A DNA stretch of 11,490 bases. Source: Candidatus Omnitrophota bacterium (lineage in GTDB: Bacteria > Omnitrophota > Gorgyraeia > Aquiviventales > Aquiviventaceae). Location of the stretch: the NCBI GenBank assembly GCA_016206675.1, contig JACQRD010000051.1, positions 1 through 11,490 on the forward strand, given 5' to 3'. Under the pieces are notes generated by a model. The model was not told where the DNA came from. It ran no database searches and saw only the letters and a program-made list of their open reading frames with translations. The number at the start of each line of letters is the position of its first letter. The stretch's first letter is position 1. A program made the position numbers and the translations under genes. This document shows, one piece after another, positions 1 to 6,619 of the stretch.

Positions 1-1
1 C

Positions 2-253
2 ACCGAAACGGTCCTCTCCCGCAACGGGGATGAGTTCCGGGTGGAGCAGTATCAGCACGGCAAGCAAGTGGCCAACTTCCTCATGCAGCGCGAGGGCGAG
101 GGCATGGCGGCCTATGATGCCAACGGGGTCAAGCTCTTCAGCGCGAGCACCCGGCTCGATGGCACGGTCGTGGTGGCCGACGCCAAGGGGCAGCAAGTCG
201 CCTCCTACTCAACCGAGCAGGCGCAGCGGATGCTGGAGACCGCGCGCCAGTAG
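2..253 (+). CDS. C-terminal part of a DUF3332-like protein (5' end outside window)
   Basis: The frame is open from the first bases of the window and ends with TAG at 251-253, giving 83 visible residues; the true start lies upstream, and the GTG at 41 is internal. The visible part closely resembles the C-terminal 70 residues of the next gene: both have an EQ(Y/F)Q.G segment, a DA.G..L.SA.T..DG core and the string ASYSTEQ near the end. This looks like a tandem duplication of a small cell-envelope protein. The fragment has no membrane segment; if the missing half is like the neighbour, it would carry a lipoprotein signal peptide and a DUF3332 N-terminal region. Function is unknown. The gene ends 21 bases before a perfect hairpin that could end its transcript. 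Confidence 0.72.
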   Translation, partial: TETVLSRNGDEFRVEQYQHGKQVANFLMQREGEGMAAYDANGVKLFSASTRLDGTVVVADAKGQQVASYSTEQAQRMLETARQ

Positions 254-274
254 GACACGGTACTTCTGCGCTGG

Positions 275-320
275 AAAATGGTGCCAGGCACCAATTAAAA
301 ATCGTGCCTGGCACCATTTT
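275..320. repeat. Perfect 17-bp fold-back with T-run (terminator-like, GGTGCC/GGCACC type)
   Basis: Arms at 275-291 and 304-320 are perfect reverse complements over 17 bases with a 12-base loop. Each arm itself contains the palindrome GGTGCCAGGCACC or its complement. The stem starts with AAAA and ends with TTTT, so it would work as a factor-independent terminator in either direction between the two DUF3332-like genes. The nested palindromes also make it look like a dispersed palindromic repeat rather than an ordinary terminator. The two readings are not exclusive. Confidence 0.75.
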
Positions 321-375
321 CTTGAGGTGTTTTCAAGACTTGCGTCACGCAGAAGGCTGTGTTACGCTACGCCCC

Positions 376-948
376 ATGAAGCGGTTTCATCGGCTGGCGC
401 TTGGACTTCTCGCCAGTTCGCTGCTCCTCTCCGGCTGCTACGGCTCCTTCAACCTCACCCGGCAGGTTTACCACTGGAACAGCCAGGCCGGCGAGAAGTG
501 GCCGCGGGAATTCTTGTTTTTGATTTTGACGGCCGTGCCGGTCTACGGTATCGCCTCGCTGGCGGATGCCATCGTGTTCAACTCCATCGAGTTTTGGAAC
601 GGCACGAATCCGGTGGAAGCGCCGCACGCCGGCGGCCCCCGCACCCGCCGCCTCGTTCGCGGAGGCGACGCGGCCCTGCTGACCTACACGCCGATTTCGC
701 CGGACGCTGAACTGTACATCGAGCAGTTCCAACGCGGCCGCCCGGCCGGCAGCCTGCGCATCCACCGGCAGGGCGCGTTGGCCGTCGGCTCGGATGCCCA
801 AGGCCGCGTGCTGATGAGCGCTCGGACGCTGGCGGACGGCGGCATCTTGATCCGCGACGGCAGCGGCAAGCAGATGGCTTCGTACTCTACCGAGCAGGTC
901 GACCAACTGCTCGGCGACACCTCCCCCGTATCAGATACCAGCCGTTGA
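376..948 (+). CDS. DUF3332-like lipoprotein
   Basis: This 190-residue protein begins with a lipoprotein signal peptide: a charged n-region (KRFHR), a leucine-rich core and the lipobox LSGC with the lipidated Cys at residue 21. The ATG at 376 is preferred to an upstream ATG at 304 because it puts the signal peptide at the N-terminus. Residues 21-75 carry the features I associate with DUF3332: CYGSF directly after the lipobox, a VYHWN segment, EKWPREFLFLI, a hydrophobic VPVYGIA stretch and NSIEFWNGTNPV. The C-terminal half is a probable beta-rich domain shared with the upstream partial gene. The family has no known function; an envelope location is an inference from the lipobox. The last residues (about SPVSDTSR) and the stop codon lie in the first arm of the inverted repeat at 928-971, so that tail is probably a recent addition. 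Confidence 0.85.
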   Translation: MKRFHRLALGLLASSLLLSGCYGSFNLTRQVYHWNSQAGEKWPREFLFLILTAVPVYGIASLADAIVFNSIEFWNGTNPVEAPHAGGPRTRRLVRGGDAALLTYTPISPDAELYIEQFQRGRPAGSLRIHRQGALAVGSDAQGRVLMSARTLADGGILIRDGSGKQMASYSTEQVDQLLGDTSPVSDTSR

Positions 949-971
949 GACCCATGGCTGGTATCTGATAC
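928..971. repeat. Inverted repeat with 7-nt words (CTGRTAY type), element B
   Basis: Arms at 928-943 and 956-971 are perfect 16-base reverse complements around a 12-base loop. Within an arm the sequence repeats every 7 bases: GTATCAG then ATACCAG on the left, CTGGTAT then CTGATAC on the right. The left arm encodes the end of the DUF3332 lipoprotein. The right arm ends 9 bases before the coxC ATG, so it occupies the place where a ribosome-binding site would be expected. The words match those of the element at 2011-2041. Confidence 0.85.
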
Positions 972-980
972 CGGCACCTG

Positions 981-1589
981 ATGGCTCACGCCCACGCAGT
1001 GGCCGGCGCCTACGTCGCGCCGAGGACGGCCACCGGCATTCCCAACGGCAAGCTGGGAATGTGGATCTTTCTGGCTTCGGAGGTGATGTTCTTCACCGGC
1101 TTGATCGGCGCCTATCTCGTGCTGCGGATGGGCCATCCAAGCTGGGTGGGGCCGGAAGGGCATCTCAGCGTCGGCATTGGAACGCTCAACACGCTCATCC
1201 TCATTTGCAGCAGCACGACCATCGTGCTGGCGCTGGCCGCCGATGCCCGGCAGCAGATCGCCGCCGTGCGCGGCTATCTGGCGGCGACGATCGGGCTGGG
1301 AGCGCTCTTCGTCCTCATCAAGATCTTCATCGAGTACGCCGCCAAGATCAGCCACCACATCCTGCCCAGCAGCAGCGTCTTCTGGGCGTCCTACTACACG
1401 TTGACGGGCTTTCACCTGCTCCACGTGCTCGGCGGGATCGTCTTCAACCTGGTCGTGCTCTCCTCCACCGCCACCCCGGCCGTGTGGGCGCATCAGCGGC
1501 GGCGGCTGGAGTGGGCGGGATTGTACTGGCACTTCGTGGACATCGTGTGGATCTTCCTGTTCCCACTACTCTATCTATTCTCTCGGTGA
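981..1589 (+). CDS. coxC: Cytochrome c oxidase subunit III
   Basis: The 202-residue product is a membrane subunit of a proton-pumping haem-copper oxygen reductase. Subunit III binds the catalytic core and supports proton uptake but carries no metal centre. Five hydrophobic helices fall at about residues 25-48, 64-85, 97-117, 132-160 and 176-200, the short form lacking the two N-terminal helices of the long family members. The family signature GMWIFLASEVMFF contains Glu34, matching the conserved buried glutamate. Also conserved are NTLILICSS, the YYxLTGFHLLHVLGG helix and the C-terminal WHFVDIVWIFLFPLLYL. No clear Shine-Dalgarno precedes the ATG; the inverted repeat 928-971 ends just upstream. 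The stop codon lies in the first unit of the next repeat element. Subunits I and II should be encoded close by but outside the window. The subunit IV gene follows. Confidence 0.96.
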   Translation: MAHAHAVAGAYVAPRTATGIPNGKLGMWIFLASEVMFFTGLIGAYLVLRMGHPSWVGPEGHLSVGIGTLNTLILICSSTTIVLALAADARQQIAAVRGYLAATIGLGALFVLIKIFIEYAAKISHHILPSSSVFWASYYTLTGFHLLHVLGGIVFNLVVLSSTATPAVWAHQRRRLEWAGLYWHFVDIVWIFLFPLLYLFSR

Positions 1590-1719
1590 CGTTGTTCGTC
1601 TCTCGGTGACGTTGCCCGTGTCGTAGTTCGGTGACGTCGTTCGTCACAGATCAGGACGAATGACGTAACCCACAGACGAAACGGGCTACGTCACCGACTG
1701 ACGTAACCGACAAACGGAG
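1582..1719. repeat. Large imperfect fold-back of 13-nt words filling the coxC-coxD junction, element D
   Basis: The whole junction between coxC and coxD is one imperfect palindrome. The left arm (1582-1646) reads as units of 13, 7, 13, 12, 13 and 7 bases, the 13-mers being close to CTCGGTGACGTTG. The right arm (1656-1719) reads as ACGAATG, then 13-, 12-, 13- and 13-base units close to ACGTAACCGACAA, then ACGGAG directly before the coxD ATG. The right arm is roughly the reverse complement of the left. The coxC stop (1587-1589) is inside the first left unit. The only GGAG near coxD is the last right unit, with no spacer. A transcript would form a long stem separating the two cistrons. Confidence 0.85.
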
Positions 1720-2010
1720 ATGGCGGAACATCACGTTTCGGCTAAGACATACTTGATCATCTGGGGATGGCTCGCCGCCCTCATGCTAGTCGGCGTGGCA
1801 CTCTCCGAGCGCCACATCCTGCCGTTTTCGCGCGGGGTCGTCATCCTGACCATCGTGATCCTCTCGACCATCAAAGCGGCGCTGGTCGTCCTCTACTACA
1901 TGCACCTGAAGCTCGACCGCCGGACGCTGGTCTTCATCGCGCTCACCCCGTTCGTCTTGATCGCGCTGGCGGTCGGCCTGCTCTATTCCAGCAAGCTCGT
2001 CCACCTTTGA
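1720..2010 (+). CDS. coxD: Cytochrome c oxidase subunit IV (prokaryotic COX4 type)
   Basis: The 96-residue membrane protein has three predicted helices at about residues 11-28, 39-62 and 69-90. Helix two ends in the family's hallmark, a lysine (Lys52) followed by LVVLYYMHL and KLD, as in bacterial COX4-type subunits of haem-copper oxidases. Its role is structural, helping to assemble or stabilise the oxidase. It follows the subunit III gene in the same direction, the usual order in cytochrome oxidase operons. The start is fixed by the start of homology and the length; the GGAG before the ATG has no spacer, so initiation may depend on coupling or on the structure of the preceding repeat. The stop is followed at once by another inverted repeat and then the terminator. 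Confidence 0.93.
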   Translation: MAEHHVSAKTYLIIWGWLAALMLVGVALSERHILPFSRGVVILTIVILSTIKAALVVLYYMHLKLDRRTLVFIALTPFVLIALAVGLLYSSKLVHL

Positions 2011-2041
2011 TCGATATCAGATATCTGATATCTGATATCGA
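2011..2041. repeat. Near-perfect palindrome of 7-nt words (CTGATAT), element C
   Basis: The 31 bases directly after the coxD stop are a perfect palindrome with 15-base arms around one central T (2026). The inside is a heptamer run, CTGATAT repeated, with ATATCAG in the opposite arm. It is the same word family as element B at 928-971, so the two flank the coxC-coxD pair. It abuts the terminator stem at 2045. Confidence 0.88.
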
Positions 2042-2044
2042 AAA

Positions 2045-2079
2045 GAAACAGCCCGCAGGAAATTCCTGCGGGCTGTTTC
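2045..2079. terminator. Bidirectional intrinsic terminator between coxD and the desaturase
   Basis: A perfect 17-base stem (2045-2061 with 2063-2079) is GC-rich in the middle and A/T-rich at the base. It sits between convergent genes. On the minus strand the stem is followed by TTTCTTTT, a good U-tract, so it should end the desaturase transcript well. On the plus strand only three T's follow, so termination of the cox transcript may be weaker. Confidence 0.85.
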
Positions 2080-2095
2080 GCTTGTGCGCGCGGTA

Positions 2096-2992
<897 letters not shown>

Positions 2993-3033
2993 GCAGGTTC
3001 CTCCACGGCTCCGTAAGACGTGCCCGGTCGTCC

Positions 3034-3837
3034 TCAATACCGTTCAATCTGTCGCAGCAGGCAGTACACCAGCCGGTGATGGATCAGCAATTTGGTCAGC
3101 GACTGGCGCAGCACGCCGCGCAGCTCTTCCGCCGCGCAGCTCAAACTTGCCGCGGACGCCTCCTCGGTGTAGAAGTGGAAGAAATAGGCGTCGATCGCCT
3201 GGAATTCCCGCTGCGGCAGCCGGCGGGTCGTGGCATAGACCAGGTCCTGATGGACGTCGTTGAGAAACTGGTACGGCACGCAGCGCAGGTAACTGTAGGG
3301 GGTCAGGATGCGCTGGCGGGGATCCGGCGGGTTCTCCAGCTGCCGGTAGGCCTCCAGCACCAAGGGCCAGAACCGCCCGCGCAGCCACTGGCTGAGCGTG
3401 GGCACCATCGGCTCCTGGTCGAATTCCAGCACGCAGCGGCGGAAGATGGCGTGGACCAGCCGCGAATAGTCCTTATCCGTCACCACCCGGTAGTCGCCCC
3501 GGATGCCGTAGCGGTTGATGGGACCGCGCGGCACGAAGCGGCAGCCCTCGGTTGAGAGGAGGTAATCCCAGCAGGCGGTGGCCCAGGTAAACAGCGGCTG
3601 GAATTCCGTGACCAGCTCCTGGTAGTCCGGCCCCAGCGCGGCCTCGGGAGCGGCGCGCTGCCGCCTGGCGATGTGGGCGGCCAGCGCTTCCACGTTAGCC
3701 AGCTTGCCCCGCTGGAGGCTGCCCAGCGCCGGCTGCTCGAAGACCTGGGGCAGGGCAATCTCCAGCGCAGGCTCCTCCTGCACGTACACCAGCCGCTGGA
3801 CTTCTTCTTGACCCACCCCCAACGCGAGTTCTAACAT
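3034..3837 (-). CDS. Protein of unknown function with weak sigma-70-like regions
   Basis: I do not recognise this 267-residue soluble protein with certainty. Two stretches recall sigma-70 family factors. Residues 72-142 (YQELVTEFQPLFTWA ... SRLVHAIFRRCVLEFDQE) have the spacing of region 2, where a helix ending in an FD-type motif binds the polymerase. Residues 207-250 (LPQREFQAIDAYFF, then EEASAASLSCAAEELRGVLRQSL) resemble region 4, whose LP.RE start and helix-turn-helix bind the -35 element. The linker with PYSYLRCVPYQF is unlike standard sigma factors, and key aromatic promoter-melting residues are not obvious. It is the first gene of a probable two-gene minus-strand unit with the desaturase, so a regulatory role there is possible but unproven. 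The start has GGGTGA very close to the ATG. The 50-base gap to the divergent gene at 3888 must hold both promoters or share one. Confidence 0.6.
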   Translation of the reverse strand: MLELALGVGQEEVQRLVYVQEEPALEIALPQVFEQPALGSLQRGKLANVEALAAHIARRQRAAPEAALGPDYQELVTEFQPLFTWATACWDYLLSTEGCRFVPRGPINRYGIRGDYRVVTDKDYSRLVHAIFRRCVLEFDQEPMVPTLSQWLRGRFWPLVLEAYRQLENPPDPRQRILTPYSYLRCVPYQFLNDVHQDLVYATTRRLPQREFQAIDAYFFHFYTEEASAASLSCAAEELRGVLRQSLTKLLIHHRLVYCLLRQIERY

Positions 3838-3887
3838 ATCACCCGTAGTCTAACACACCGTCGGAACCGCCACAAGGAGAACCTCCG

Positions 3888-4514
3888 GTGTCTGTGCTGG
3901 TTGGAGCCACCGTCGTTGCCTGGGGAATGGCCCTCTGGCGCCTCATCGGGCTGGTGCGTGGGCCGGGGCTCATCGGCCGCCTGCGCCGGCTGTTCGGCAT
4001 GGTCTTCTGGGCCGGGCTGGGGCTGCTGCTCGGTGCTGTGCTCATCCTGCGGCAGTGCTTTCTGGCTTTTTCTGGCGAAACGCTGGTGGCTCGCGTGACA
4101 GCGCAGCGCCTGGCCCCGCAGCGTGTTGAGCTGCGCTACCGGCCCATGGCGCCGGAGCGCCCGGAAGTCCGGATGGAACTGCAGGGCGACCAATGGGCCG
4201 TCAGCGGCGGCATCGTCAAGTGGCATCCGGCGCTGGCACTGCTCGGGATCAAGAGCTACCATCGCCCGATGCGCCTCTCCGGCCAGTTCTCCGACCTGCA
4301 GCAGCAGCGGACGCATCTGCCGACGGTGTACGCGCTTCAGCCGCACTTGGTCGACCGGTATTGGGAGGGCATGTATTGGGTGGGACGGTATCTGCCGTGG
4401 GTTGAAGCGGTCTACGGCTCTTCCGCGTACGCCTACGTGGAGCCTGGTCGCGTGCAGGAAATTTACATAACTCCTTCAGGCTACATCATTAAGGTTCAGC
4501 CTGGACCGCTTTGA
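3888..4514 (+). CDS. Two-helix membrane protein, unknown function
   Basis: This 208-residue protein has two hydrophobic helices at about residues 2-22 and 36-55, separated by a basic loop (RGPGLIGRLRRLF), and then a soluble domain of about 150 residues. The soluble part has the pattern LQGDQWAVSGGIVKWHP, then LLGIKSYHRPMRLSGQFSD and TVYAL, and later LPWVEAVYGSSAY. I recall similar proteins, often labelled 'cation/multidrug efflux pump', but nothing here resembles an RND pump (about 1,000 residues, twelve helices), so that label should not be trusted. The GTG start at 3888 is supported by AAGGAGA with a 7-base spacer. It diverges from the sigma-like gene 50 bases away. Its stop codon is inside the -35 box of the purine-operon promoter. 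Confidence 0.75.
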   Translation: MSVLVGATVVAWGMALWRLIGLVRGPGLIGRLRRLFGMVFWAGLGLLLGAVLILRQCFLAFSGETLVARVTAQRLAPQRVELRYRPMAPERPEVRMELQGDQWAVSGGIVKWHPALALLGIKSYHRPMRLSGQFSDLQQQRTHLPTVYALQPHLVDRYWEGMYWVGRYLPWVEAVYGSSAYAYVEPGRVQEIYITPSGYIIKVQPGPL

Positions 4515-4539
4515 CAGCTTCCGCATTGCGTGCTAGAAT
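4511..4539 (+). promoter_or_regulatory. Strong sigma-70-type promoter for the purine operon
   Basis: TTGACA (4511-4516) and TAGAAT (4534-4539) are separated by exactly 17 bases, matching the sigma-70 consensus at 11 of 12 positions. The -35 overlaps the stop codon of the previous gene. Transcription would start near 4546, giving a leader of about 280 bases before purB. No purine-box or PurR operator was recognised. Confidence 0.75.
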
Positions 4540-4598
4540 AATACGCTTGTAACGAAGCACTCCCATACCGCGCGCCATATCGTTGCCTAGCCAACCAT

Positions 4599-4644
4599 CT
4601 ACCTCAGGTTGTAGGGGTCTTGTCCGCTTGACCCACTCCGTGGG
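4599..4644 (+). promoter_or_regulatory. Possible mutually exclusive hairpins in the purB leader
   Basis: In the 4515-4674 leader the only structure I see is here: CTAC/GTAG (4599-4602 with 4611-4614), GGGTC/GACCC (4615-4619 with 4630-4634) and CCCAC/GTGGG (4632-4636 with 4640-4644). The last two share bases 4632-4634, so only one can form at a time. There is no T-run, and the pattern does not match a known purine riboswitch. Stems of 4-5 bp can occur by chance. Confidence 0.25.
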
Positions 4645-4674
4645 CTGCAGGCGCCGCCGAGTCGCAAGCTTCCA

Positions 4675-4830
4675 ATGATCCCACCACCTGCTGGAGGCGG
4701 CACTTCAATGCAGGCAAGAATCTTCTGGCCAGCACGACGGAAGATGTGCCGCCTGGCCAGCTTCGATGGTTTCGCGATCATGTGCTGGCCGTCCCGCCGG
4801 ATGGCGGGACACCAGCAGGTGGTGGGATGA
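4675..4830. repeat. Structured inverted-repeat element ending at the purB start codon, element E
   Basis: The ends are perfect 17-base reverse complements (4678-4694 and 4812-4828; core CCCACCACCTGCTGG), flanked by ATGA on both sides (4675-4678 and 4827-4830). The right ATGA supplies the purB start codon. Inside are ATCTTC/GAAGAT (4720-4725 with 4740-4745), GTCCCGCC/GGCGGGAC (4791-4798 with 4803-4810), and two interleaved helices, GGCGGCAC/GTGCCGCC (4696 with 4746) and GGCCAGCAC/GTGCTGGCC (4728 with 4782), which cannot form together without a pseudoknot. The termini recur in purL at 10111-10195. The purB ribosome-binding region (GGTGGTGGG) is part of the right terminus and would be paired when the outer stem forms. 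Confidence 0.82.
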
Positions 4831-6155
4831 TTCCCCGCTACACCCTGCCACGCATGGGTGCCGTCTGGAACGACGAGCACCGCCTGAAGGTGATGCTCGA
4901 GGTGGAGCTGCTCGTACTCGACGCCCAGGCCCGGCTGGGAATCGTGCCGCGCGCGGCCGTCGCCGCCATCCGCCGCAAGGCGCGCGCCTGCCTGTCCCGT
5001 CCCGGACGGGACGGCAGACAGGTCAATCTCCAGCGCGTGCGGCAGAAAGAGGCCACGACCCAGCACGACGTCATCGCCTTCATCGAGCACCTCGAAGACC
5101 ACGTCGGGCCGCAGGGGCGCTACCTCCACTTCGGGCTGACCTCCAGCGACGTGCTGGACACCTCGCTCGCCGTGCTGTTGCGGCAGGCCACCGGCCTGCT
5201 GATCGAGGATCTGGAGGGGCTGCTGAAGGCGCTGGCCGCACAGGCGCGGCGGCACCGGCGGACGCTGACCATCGGCCGCACCCACGGCGTGCATGCCGAG
5301 CCGACCACCTTCGGCCTGAAAATGGCGATGTTTTACGACGCCTTCCGCCGCCACCTCGCCAGGTTGCAGCAGGCCCGGCAGCAGATCAGCGTCGGGAAAG
5401 TCTCGGGAGCGGTGGGCACCTTCGCCAACGTCGATCCGCGCGTCGAGGCGTGGGTCTGCCGCGCGCTTAGCCTGCGGCCGGCGCCGATCTCCACCCAGAT
5501 CGTCCAGCGGGACGTGCACGCCGCCTACGTGGCCACACTCGCACTTGTCGGCACCAGCCTCGAACAGCTGGCGGTGGAGATCCGCCATCTGCAGCGCACC
5601 GAAGTGCAGGAAGCGGAGGAGCCCTTCGGCCACGGGCAGAAAGGCTCCTCGGCGATGCCGCACAAGAAAAACCCGGTGGCCTGCGAGCGCATCACGGGCT
5701 TAAGCCGCCTGCTGCGTGGCTACGCGGTGACGGCGATGGAAAACGTGGCACTGTGGCATGAGCGGGACATCAGCCACTCCTCGGCCGAGCGCGTCATCCT
5801 GCCAGATGCAACGATCACGCTGGACTACATGCTCCGGACGATGACCGCGGTCATCGCCGGGCTCGTCGTGCACCCGCAGCGGATGCGGGCCAATCTGGAG
5901 AGCATGCGCGGGGTGACCTATTCCGGCCAGGTGCTGCTGGTCCTGATGCGCAAGGGGCTCTCCCGCACCCAGGCGTATGAGCTGGTCCAGCGCTGTGCTT
6001 TGGCCGCCTGGCGCAACGGGGCGGAGTTTGCCGAGCGGCTACGAGCGGATCCCCGCATCCGTCGCTATTTGACCGCCGCGGACATTCAGCGTTGTGTGGA
6101 TCCGTCGAGGCATCTCAAATACGTGGACCGTATTTTTAAACGGGTGGGCCTATGA
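4827..6155 (+). CDS. purB: Adenylosuccinate lyase
   Basis: PurB catalyses two beta-eliminations that release fumarate: SAICAR to AICAR and adenylosuccinate to AMP. The 442-residue product starts MIPRYTLPRMGAVWNDEHR, matching the family N-terminus, which fixes ATG 4827; an upstream ATG at 4746 would only add translated repeat DNA. The superfamily signature GSSAMPHKKNP (residues 273-283) holds the flexible-loop catalytic serine. GRTHGVHAEPTTFG includes His153 and His156, one being the expected catalytic histidine. FGLTSSDVLDTS and the KYVDRIF ending are also typical. Residues about 55-68 contain an unusual short insertion (ACLSRPGRDGRQV) encoded by a small palindrome at 4987-5022. It is first in the purine operon, and its stop overlaps the next start in ATGA. 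Confidence 0.97.
   Translation: MIPRYTLPRMGAVWNDEHRLKVMLEVELLVLDAQARLGIVPRAAVAAIRRKARACLSRPGRDGRQVNLQRVRQKEATTQHDVIAFIEHLEDHVGPQGRYLHFGLTSSDVLDTSLAVLLRQATGLLIEDLEGLLKALAAQARRHRRTLTIGRTHGVHAEPTTFGLKMAMFYDAFRRHLARLQQARQQISVGKVSGAVGTFANVDPRVEAWVCRALSLRPAPISTQIVQRDVHAAYVATLALVGTSLEQLAVEIRHLQRTEVQEAEEPFGHGQKGSSAMPHKKNPVACERITGLSRLLRGYAVTAMENVALWHERDISHSSAERVILPDATITLDYMLRTMTAVIAGLVVHPQRMRANLESMRGVTYSGQVLLVLMRKGLSRTQAYELVQRCALAAWRNGAEFAERLRADPRIRRYLTAADIQRCVDPSRHLKYVDRIFKRVGL
4987..5022. repeat. Short palindrome inserted in frame in purB
   Basis: GTCCCGTCC (4994-5002) and GGACGGGAC (5004-5012) pair perfectly around one base, with partial extension by CCTG/CAGG outside. It encodes about 13 residues of small and charged amino acids at a place where adenylosuccinate lyases usually run straight from RRKAR into the helix before the HDV motif. 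The GTCCCG.../...CGGGAC word also occurs in the hairpin at 4791-4810 in element E. Confidence 0.65.
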
Positions 6156-6619
6156 CTAGCACACAGCACACAGCACACAGCACACAGTATGTGGTCAGGC
6201 GAGTGCTTTCACACTGTCTGCTGTCTGCTGTCTGCTGTCTGCTGACGACGGGTTGCATTCGTCGCTCACTGACGATACGGACGGATCCGCCGGGGGCGCT
6301 GATCTACGTGAACGACCAGCTCAAGGGCCCATCCCCGCTCACCTACGATTTCGAATGGTACGGCTGGCACCGCGTGATGATCCGCAAGGAGGGCTACCAG
6401 CGGTTGGATGACCGCAAGATGCTGCGGGCCCCGATCTGGATGTGGATTCCGTGTGACCTGGCGATGGAGCTGCTGCCGTTTCCCGTGAAGGACCGGCGCA
6501 CCTGGTCGTACGCGCTCGTGCCGCAGCAGGAGCCGCCACAGCCGATCCCGCCGGAGCTGTTCAACGAGTCGCCGCCAGCCGCCCCACCCACCACGGAGCC
6601 GCCGAATGAACCGCGGTAA
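6152..6619 (+). CDS. PEGA-like lipoprotein inside the purine operon
   Basis: The 155-residue product has a lipoprotein signal peptide ending at LTTGC, with Cys35 as the lipidation site. After it, residues 39-82 fit a PEGA-type domain: RSLTIRTDPPGALIYVNDQ, then GPSPL and a WYGWHRVMIRKEGYQ segment; such domains are small surface-associated beta folds of uncertain role. The C-terminal 30 residues are proline-rich (QQEPPQPIPPEL and following), suggesting a flexible tail. The ATG at 6152 overlaps the purB stop by 4 bases, and the end overlaps purC by 14 bases, so translation is probably coupled. The signal peptide is unusual: its n-region (STQHTAHSTQ) and hydrophobic core (CLLSAVCCLL) are encoded by the two arms of a heptamer inverted repeat. 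A GTG at 6191 is a possible shorter start giving a 22-residue signal peptide. A link to purine synthesis is not evident. Confidence 0.83.
   Translation: MTSTQHTAHSTQYVVRRVLSHCLLSAVCCLLTTGCIRRSLTIRTDPPGALIYVNDQLKGPSPLTYDFEWYGWHRVMIRKEGYQRLDDRKMLRAPIWMWIPCDLAMELLPFPVKDRRTWSYALVPQQEPPQPIPPELFNESPPAAPPTTEPPNEPR
6158..6244. repeat. Heptamer inverted repeat: 4 x AGCACAC facing 4 x CTGTCTG, element F
   Basis: Four exact copies of AGCACAC fill 6158-6185, followed by a 28-base spacer, then four exact copies of CTGTCTG fill 6214-6241. The arms are reverse complements except for one fixed position per unit (CTGTGTG would be expected). The element lies just inside the start of the PEGA lipoprotein gene and encodes most of its signal peptide. 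Confidence 0.95.

Noticed and set aside
684..1532. Minus-strand open frame (282 codons) opposite the DUF3332 gene and coxC
   Set aside because: Shadow of two recognisable plus-strand genes, and rich in Arg/His/Gln/Asp as expected for antisense frames.
3888..4514. Multidrug efflux pump
   Set aside because: Only two membrane helices and 208 residues; no RND or other transporter motifs, despite a label I recall for similar proteins.
4515..4674. Purine riboswitch or tRNA in the purB leader
   Set aside because: No three-way junction with the conserved purine-riboswitch loops and no tRNA-like arms were found; only short stems are present.
4599..5663. Long open frame (354 codons) on the minus strand opposite purB
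   Set aside because: It is antisense to a clear purB gene, has no recognisable domain, and its composition is what a GC-rich third-position gene produces on the opposite strand.
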